Source: Sulfurovum sp.
GTDB taxonomy: Bacteria; Campylobacterota; Campylobacteria; Campylobacterales; Sulfurovaceae
Length of the DNA stretch: 64,000 nt
Direction: 5' to 3'
NCBI GenBank assembly: GCA_030949725.1
Contig: JAUZSE010000006.1
Coordinates: 124,001 to 188,000 of the forward strand
Shown here: positions 57,472 through 64,000 of the stretch, piece after piece
Layout: each line of letters opens with the position of its first letter
How positions within the stretch are numbered: position 1 is the first letter of the stretch
Translations under genes and position numbers: made by a program
The notes under the pieces: generated by a model
Told to the model about the DNA's origin: nothing
Seen by the model: the letters and a program-made list of their open reading frames with translations, nothing else
The model's database searches: none

Positions 57472-58922
57472 CAATACCTTAGCCAAAAAACCCCACTAAC
57501 CCACCCTCTCAGTAGAGTGAATAGCCCCTAAATTCGCAATCTTAAGCGATACCGTCTGAATTAAATACGCGTTAGCTAAATGCGGAAGTAATTTAAATAC
57601 TTCTTTGACGTATTTAATCCCGTGATAGTGGGCTTTTAGGTCAAGAATACTCATCTCTTTCATAGTAGAGTTTTGACGTAATCCATGAGAAAAGTTGACC
57701 ATAAAAGTAGAGAGATTTGCCCAATTATGGATAGGTGTTTTTTTAATATTCATAAAATCCTCCATTCCCCAATATTGTTTGGCATCTCGGAAGACAAATT
57801 CAATCTGAAAACGAAGTGAATAGTAATCAATAATCTTTTCATAGTTCAATGTCAAATCTGTAGAGAAGAGATTTACATGAGCAATTTTACCTGTGCTTAG
57901 ATTTTTCTTTTGAATAATCACAACATTGAGCCTATCTGCAAACTTACGATGTAGCATTTCCATTTGATAAATTCTTGTTTGGATATTCTTATCTTCGTCT
58001 ATGGTATCTGATTTTAGATAGGGTTCTGGAAGATTATCATAGTCAATAGCATCTCCATATTTCCTAGGAGATCCTCTTCCTGCATACTCTCCACTATAAG
58101 GAAATAGCAGTGCAGAGTTTTTTTGAAGTTTAGAAATGATATGTAATCCACATTGCCTCACCATTTGTACAGCAGGATTATTTCCAAATGCTCCATCAAA
58201 GACAAAATAAACAATATCAATATGCTTATCAATCCGTTTAAGTGCCTTACTTACGGACTCTTGGACAAATTTAAGATAGGGTGAGAGTTCAATATCTTTT
58301 TTATCTTGATTCCCACTGCCTTTAGGTCTTCCAACTTTACCATGCTTCTTTTTCTTACTCTTCTTTACACTTTTATCTTTGATACAACCTTCTTTTTTCT
58401 CTCGAACTATTTGTTGTGTACTTAGTGGATAAGCTTTTCTTGTTTCTACACTTATCAAGGAAAGATTGAGAAATGCCAAACTTGGTATCACTTGGTTTTG
58501 GATAGAAGAATAAAACCTATCTATCCCATAAGTATGCTTCCCACTTTTGCTTACTACTACTTCATCTCCACCCAAAAGATAGACTGAACCCTTTTTTGTT
58601 AAATGCGTTTTGATAAACATCCAATTGATTTCTTCCCAATTTATCTTTGAATGAAAGAAGCGTGTGATAGTTCGATAACTCCCTCCTTTTTCACTCCATC
58701 TACTTAATCCTAACATAGTAATCCGTCCTCGCATTGAGAGCAAGGCTTGGATGATGATTTGTAGTTGTTTATGCTTGTTTTTTGCAATTATAGGTGCGAT
58801 ACATCTTAAGAGTGTTATAATTTCTGTCATGGGATAACTTTATGTTTTTTTGGTTTAAAATTATAGTAGTTGTCCTCATGGCTTTGGCTTATATTTTGTT
58901 TTTGTTTTTGGCTAAGGTGTTG
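57472..58922 (-). mobile_element. IS4-type insertion sequence, copy 2
   Basis: About 1451 bp; ends CAATACCTTAGCCAAAAA and TTTTTGGCTAAGGTGTTG (17 of 18 match). A short duplication TTGAGT flanks it. Comparison with 42690-42740 shows it inserted inside AACTTTGAGTATAAT, directly upstream of the -10 box of the DUF1848 operon. Confidence 0.9.
57496..58830 (-). CDS. IS4-family DDE transposase, intact
   Basis: 444 residues. First catalytic Asp in YLLGGDEVVVSKSGK near residue 92, second in YFVFDGAFGNNPAVQ near residue 215, and the IS4 signature Y-x2-R-x3-E-x6-K in YYSLRFQIEFVFRDAKQYWG near residue 350. A basic linker (KSKKKKHGKVGRPKGSGN) lies between the first two. Intact frame, so possibly active and able to act on copy 1. 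Confidence 0.92.
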   Translation of the reverse strand: MTEIITLLRCIAPIIAKNKHKQLQIIIQALLSMRGRITMLGLSRWSEKGGSYRTITRFFHSKINWEEINWMFIKTHLTKKGSVYLLGGDEVVVSKSGKHTYGIDRFYSSIQNQVIPSLAFLNLSLISVETRKAYPLSTQQIVREKKEGCIKDKSVKKSKKKKHGKVGRPKGSGNQDKKDIELSPYLKFVQESVSKALKRIDKHIDIVYFVFDGAFGNNPAVQMVRQCGLHIISKLQKNSALLFPYSGEYAGRGSPRKYGDAIDYDNLPEPYLKSDTIDEDKNIQTRIYQMEMLHRKFADRLNVVIIQKKNLSTGKIAHVNLFSTDLTLNYEKIIDYYSLRFQIEFVFRDAKQYWGMEDFMNIKKTPIHNWANLSTFMVNFSHGLRQNSTMKEMSILDLKAHYHGIKYVKEVFKLLPHLANAYLIQTVSLKIANLGAIHSTERVG

Positions 58923-58927
58923 TTGAG

Positions 58928-58933
58928 TATAAT
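58928..58933 (+). promoter_or_regulatory. Predicted -10 box of the DUF1848-helicase operon
   Basis: TATAAT 25 bases before the ATG, in the same A+T-rich stretch found before the PemK-like pair at 42710. The IS4-type element ends 5 bases upstream and has replaced the original upstream promoter half. Confidence 0.5.
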
Positions 58934-58957
58934 ATATTAAAATAAAGGTTAGTATAG

Positions 58958-59976
58958 ATGAAATGGAAAAAAGAGACTGTAACATTAGCAGATGCTAGTA
59001 CAGTGGAAGCACAAGTACCTATTATCATTTCGGCTAGTCGTTCTACAGATATACCTGCATTTTATGCTGATTGGTTTATTAACAGATGGGAAGCAGGATA
59101 TTTGAAGTGGACAAATCCCTTTAATGGAGTGCCTCTTTATGTTTCTTTTGCCAATACAAGGTCTGTAGTTTTTTGGACAAAAAATCCTAAGCCTATGTTT
59201 AAGTATCTTGACTATATGGATGCAAATATTCCCAATTACTATTTCCAATACTCTCTAAACGATTATGATGCAGAGGGATTTGAAGCCAAAGTGGCTAGTG
59301 TAAAGAGTAGAATAGAGATATTTAAAGAGTTATCTACGAGACTAGGCAAGAAGAGAGTAGTTTGGAGATTTGACCCTCTGATATTGACTGATACTATAGA
59401 TATCAAGGAACTTTTAAAAAGGGTCAAAAAATAGGTGATGAACTCAAAGATTATACTGAAAAGTTGGTCTTTTCATTTGTAGATATTGAAATTTATAGAA
59501 AAGTAGCCAATAATCTCAAAAAAGATAATGTAAACTATATAGAATGGACTCCTAATCTCATGAAAGATTTTGCAGAGGGTATTTATGAAATTAATAAAGA
59601 TTGGAATTTAGAGTTAGGTACTTGTAGCGAAAAGATAGATTTGGAAAAATATAATATAGTCCACAACAAATGTATAGATGATGACTTGATGATAGATTTG
59701 TTTAGTGATGATAAAGTTTTGATGGACTTTCTAGGTGTTGAGTTTGAAGAGCCAAGTCTATTTGAAACTGAAAGAAAAGTAGCTAAGAAAAGAAACCTCA
59801 AAGACAAAGGTCAGAGAGAAGATTGTGGATGTGTGATGAGCAAAGATATAGGGCAATACAACACTTGTCCTCATGAGTGCAATTACTGTTATGCAAATAC
59901 TTCTAAAGAGTTGGCTAAGAAAAATTATAGGTTGCATTTAGAGAATCTGAATGGTGAAACAATAAAAGGAAGTTAA
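58958..59976 (+). CDS. DUF1848 family protein, frameshifted
   Basis: About 339 residues after restoring one A near 59430 (LLKRVKKIGDELKDYTEKL). N-terminus IIISASRSTDIPAFYADWF, FVFWTKNPKP-like block SVVFWTKNPKPM near residue 70, VVWRFDPLILTD near residue 145. The C-terminus has a cysteine cluster, DCGCVMSKDIGQYNTCPHEC then NYCYAN, suggesting an iron-sulfur or zinc site; DUF1848 proteins resemble radical-SAM-type folds. Function unknown. It opens a tight four-gene run: the next ATG is 3 bases after its stop. Confidence 0.8.
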
Positions 59977-59979
59977 AAA

Positions 59980-61063
59980 ATGGCATATTCATTTAGGTTA
60001 CCACTAATAACGAATTTTACGATAGACCAACAAATGGCACTAGCTGAAAAAAAACCAATAGCCCTCGCAGGAGGTGCAGGAACAGGTAAAACACTTGTCT
60101 CATTATGGAGACATCAACAAAATTTAACCGTATTACAAAAAACTTCTCTTTTGCTAACTTATACAAAGCCACTTGCTTACTATCTTGAACAAAATCTTGA
60201 TATTTCAAGTGAGAAACATGTATATAGCCTAAAAAACTTTCCAAATACCAATAATTGGCAAGTCGATGAAATCATTATTGATGAAGCACAAGATTTGACA
60301 CATCTTAAGCTTCAAGAAATCAGCAATTATGGTAGCACTGTATCCTATGGAGCTGATTTTAACCAACAACTCTACGAGAATAGAGTCAAAGATAATGAAC
60401 TACAAGCATTATTTCCAAATAATGTAAGCTATCCCTTACATGAAAACTTTCGCAATACCTATCGTATTTTAAATTTTGTAAAATCTTTATTGCCTAATCT
60501 TTATATTTCTCAAAATAGTCTTGATGAACTACTAGAAGATAAGGAAGCGTATTCAACCTATGATGTTTATTACTAATGATTTTGAAAAAGAGATGGCTAA
60601 AATTATTGAAATGATTAATGAGTTTCCAGCTGATGACCATAATATTGCTATTTTATTGCCATTTGGTAATAGTGGCAAGGAGAGTGTGGAATATTATCAT
60701 AATGCTTTAATTCAAAGAGGTATAAAGTGTTCAAAATATTACAATGAAATGAAGACAGACAATATTTATATTGATAAAATTCATGTTACTACTTTTAAAT
60801 CTTCAAAAGGGTTAGAGTTTAATACGGTCATTATTCCATTTTTACATAAGTTTCAAGACTTTATAAGTCGACCTTCTTCAAAAGCGAGTGAGCATGATTA
60901 CTATGTTGCATTAACACGAGCTAGAGATAACTTGTATCTCTTATCAAGTCATGAGCTAGATTTTATTGATACAACTGCTATTGAGATTGAACAATTAGAC
61001 ATCACTATCCCCTTTATAGAAATAAATGAAAATGAAATACCTTTTAGGAGAAAACAATTATGA
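59980..61063 (+). CDS. Small superfamily 1 (UvrD/Rep-like) helicase, frameshifted
   Basis: About 360 residues after removing one base near 60572. Walker A IALAGGAGTGKTLVSLWRHQ near residue 28, Walker B EIIIDEAQDLTHLK near residue 95, motif III-like YGADFNQQLYENR, motif V VTTFKSSKGLEFNTVIIPF near residue 265, and motif VI YYVALTRARDNLYLLSS near residue 310. It lacks the large 1B/2B insertions of full UvrD (about 700 residues), so it is a compact helicase or ATPase. ATGA overlap with the next gene. Confidence 0.85.
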
Positions 61064-62554
61064 AAAACAATATTTTTTACCTATCCATTAATAGTACAAG
61101 TTTAGCTCATTATATAAGTAAGGCATTAATACTTCCAAGTAGATTCTATAAGAATAGACCATCAGATATACAGACTTTACCGAATGATTATTTGATTTTA
61201 TCAAAAATAAAGTTTATCAATAATTCAAATTGTTCAATCGAACTTGTATTGAATGATATTGAATTAAATGCTATTAAAGAAACTGAGAATGAAAATATTT
61301 TTCTCTATAAAAGTCCTTTACCAATTTCAAGAATTATCAAAATTTACTTTAAAGATGAGCAACAGAAACTTATTACAGTTGATAATATTCAACAAGGTAT
61401 AGGATTCATTCCTGACTCATTAATATTGATAATTAATGAAAAGAACTATGCATATACCTCTAAGTTAATGAAAGAGTTTAAATATAATAATGAACTTGAA
61501 GAAAAAATCAAAACTTATAATCAAGTTTTAGGTGGGATAGCATTTACTAGATATACATTAGATGGAAAGTATTCAAAAACTTTTATTCTATTATTTCATT
61601 TTTCAATCAACTCATTAAAGAAAAACTTGAAACTAATGGAAATGAAATTTATACAAAATATGATGGAGCATTTACATATCAAGGTGAATTTTGGAGTACA
61701 TTATCTCCTTTATTATACGAAAAATATCACAAAAAGATGTTGACAATATTGCTAAAAAAGAAAATGTAATTATTGAAAAATTAAATGGGATTTTTCAATA
61801 TCAAGATGTGGATAAAATTAATTCAATAACTTATAAATTGGCTATTTTACATAATTATGGAGAAGATAGCACTAAAAGAAAAAAAACAAATGATTTATTA
61901 TATGAATTTAAAACAGGAAAGATACCCAAAGATAAAGTTGAAGGAATATCTTTGATTTATGGTATAAATAATGGTTACTCTAGTTTTTATAACTTTTATG
62001 ACAAAAAAATAGTAAAGTTTAAAATGGATTCTTTACTTGATTATTATATCATAGAATCTATTTTTCAGCATATTATAAATGAAAGCAAAGAAAATAGAGA
62101 ATTTAAGTATATTGCTACTATTTTCCCTGAACAAAAGTTAATTTTATCAGTAGATAATATAAAACAAAAGGAAGAAAAATATCAGAGTTTAGAGAGTTTA
62201 TTAAGTTTTGTAAAAAATAGTATATTTGAAATGACCCCAAAAGAACTAATTACTAAAATTTGGAAAGAATTTAAGAAGTTATTAGATGAGAAAGATAGTG
62301 AAATTCAAGAATTAAACAATAAAGTTTTACAACTAGAAAATACAAAAAAAGGTAACATTGATACAGTTTTACCTTTGCAAAAAGATAGAAAAAATGAAAA
62401 TGTTTTAATAGAAGAGTTTATATATCTTTATTCTAAAAAGAAACCAAGAGTTAAAAAAGATTGCAAAAGAGAAATCTATTAGTTTTACAAGCAAAATAAC
62501 TAATGAGGAATTAATAAAGTTGATTTTAACTAATAAGAATAGAGGATTATTATA
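61060..62554 (+). CDS. Unknown protein in helicase operon, multiply frameshifted
   Basis: About 498 residues after correcting shifts near 61576, 61735 and 62455. Begins NNIFYLSINSTSLAHYISKA, then PSRFYKNRPSDIQTLPNDYL; the middle contains YTKYDGAFTYQGEFWSTLSP and LYEFKTGKIPKDKVEGISLI; a coiled coil lies near residues 410-435 (LLDEKDSEIQELNNKVLQLE). No known catalytic motif is evident. The first two thirds look like a compact alpha/beta domain; the end is basic. It overlaps the helicase by four bases and the next gene starts 1 base after its stop. Confidence 0.65.
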
Positions 62555-62555
62555 A

Positions 62556-64000
62556 ATGAATTTATTAGTTAATTTACAAAATAATTCATCCAGTACAGAA
62601 GAATTATCGGTGTTCATAAGTTTAAATTTTCAAGAGATATATGATTTTTTTTATAATCAAACACAAATTGATTTATATAAACATAAAAAAGAGATAAAAC
62701 AATATTTAAAATCTTTCAATCATATAATAACTTCTCTTGATTGTAGTAATAAAATAAATGGAGATTTTATAGCTTTATTGATTGAGACTTGTGAGAAATT
62801 ACATTTATTGATGCAATTTAACTTACTTTATAATTACTTATCTACAAGTGATTATGTAGTGGGAAATAGACTAAAAGCAACTTCATACTATTCTAGTGGA
62901 ATTAAAACATGTAATGATTACTATGAAAAAAACTCCTTTGATTTTAGATTTATTACAAAGTGCTTATGATGATGAAAATGAATCTAGAGAACTTTTAACA
63001 GTTGCATTAGTTAATTTTTATTTGGATGTTATATATAATTGTGGACAATATAATAAAAATGCAGTTATTCATTTAAAAATGATATGTTGCTTAAATTAAA
63101 AGAAAGTAGTTTTGTAGATAAAAAACTTGTTAATAATATTTTATCAATTAATATGGACGACTATCGAAAGGCTTATAAAGATAGTATTCAGATAGTTAAT
63201 AATTATTTGTATAGAAATAATATAATTAACTATACTACCACTAATTTTATAAAAATAGAAGTAAGCAAACATAGCGAAGTATTAGGAGAATTTGATAATA
63301 TAACATTTAATAATATCTTCCAAATTTCTAAAGATTATGTCAAAGATAATATAGAAGATGAAAAAGAAAATACATTATTCTCTCCAAAGAGGCACGAAAA
63401 TATTAGAAATAGAGGATGAACTGTGTCAGTATATTAAATCTTTTGGAAAAATGCACAAAGCAAAACTCTACTCATCTTTCGACACAGTAATCCATCAACT
63501 CAAAAGTCAAACTATCAATATCATAGATTGGGGTTGTGGTCAAGCAGTAGCTACCTCTTTACTTATTGAATATATAAAAGAGCATAAACTAGATATAAAT
63601 ATATTAAATATTATACTTATTGAGCCATCAGTACTAGCGTTAAGTAGAGGGCTTTGCATATTGATGTTTTAAGTGATTCTAAAATAAATATTAACGCAGT
63701 CAATAAAGATATTGATAGTTTAGAAGAGAAGGGTCTAAAATTTTATAATGATAATATTACGATACATCTTTTCTCAAATATTTTAGATGTAGAGTTTTTT
63801 AAACTAGATAAATTATTTTTAGAAAAAATATCTAATTCACAAAAAGGGTTGAATTATTTTATATGTGTGAGTCCCAATATTAATGACAAAAGAAATACTA
63901 GATTAGATATGTTTTATAGATATTTTGATGATAACTACGAAACAGAGCTTGTCTCTGCTAGAGATAGTGACATAGGAAACTATAAACGATATGAGAAAGT
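62556..64000 (+). CDS. Large protein with class I methyltransferase-like core, frameshifted, truncated by window end
   Basis: At least 480 residues. The N-terminal half is helical (FNHIITSLDCSNKINGDFIA, LLQSAYDDENESRELLTVAL). The second half shows a Rossmann methyltransferase pattern: motif I IIDWGCGQAVATSLLIEYIK near residue 320, motif II IILIEPSVLALSRG, and later LFSNILDVEFF and FICVSPNIND. Shifts lie near 62930, 63080, 63395 and 63650. Whether SAM is bound, and the substrate, cannot be told. It is the fourth gene of the DUF1848-helicase operon and continues past the window. Confidence 0.68.

Overview
The window looks like a chromosomal segment from a Campylobacterota (Epsilonproteobacteria) genome, probably near Sulfurovum/Sulfurimonas. 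Evidence: strong A+T bias; the order polyprenyl synthetase - hemA - proS - fxsA-like - hemC - ubiD-type decarboxylase, the same conserved block known from Campylobacter jejuni; a futalosine-type UbiD decarboxylase; a stand-alone atpB; and a tolB-pal-cpoB cluster. No rRNA, tRNA or CRISPR array was recognised.

Layout. 0-10.6 kb: isoprenoid and haem genes, proS, a DsbC/G-like thiol oxidoreductase, a large AsmA-like protein and the menaquinone decarboxylase. 10.6-11.5 kb: an unknown protein and a HIRAN-domain protein. 11.6-18.9 kb (minus strand): a type I restriction-modification operon, hsdM-hsdS-mnt-hepT-hsdR, with an MNT/HepT toxin-antitoxin pair embedded and every junction overlapping. 19.1-25.1 kb: tolB, pal, cpoB, an L,D-transpeptidase, divergent proC/proA and slyD. 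25.2-31.6 kb: a lipoprotein, two outer-membrane beta-barrel paralogues, and wzc-cpsB-wza polysaccharide export genes. 31.6-41.3 kb: a TonB-dependent receptor, dapD, an S4 protein, trpD, tsaE, lptB, a TIGR02757 protein, atpB, a thiE-like gene and gatB.

41.3-64 kb: an accessory island of defence, toxin-antitoxin and mobile genes. It holds four copies of an unrecognised coiled-coil protein with a possible PD-(D/E)XK core, one full AAA-ATPase-like/PD-(D/E)XK gene and its remnants, two hicAB copies, a PemK/MazF-like pair, two adjacent DUF262 (GmrSD-like) genes, two ISAs1-type elements, one IS5/IS1182-like transposase and two IS4-type elements. It ends in a tight operon running off the window: DUF1848 protein, small SF1 helicase, unknown ~500-residue protein, and a protein with a methyltransferase-like core. 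This last operon is the best candidate for an undescribed system.

Quality warning. At least twenty genes carry single-base frameshifts, including essential ones (proS, hemC, dapD, lptB), often in short homopolymers. Residual sequencing error is the simplest explanation. I therefore annotate reconstructed genes across the shifts and say where each shift is; lesions in the accessory island may mix error with real decay.
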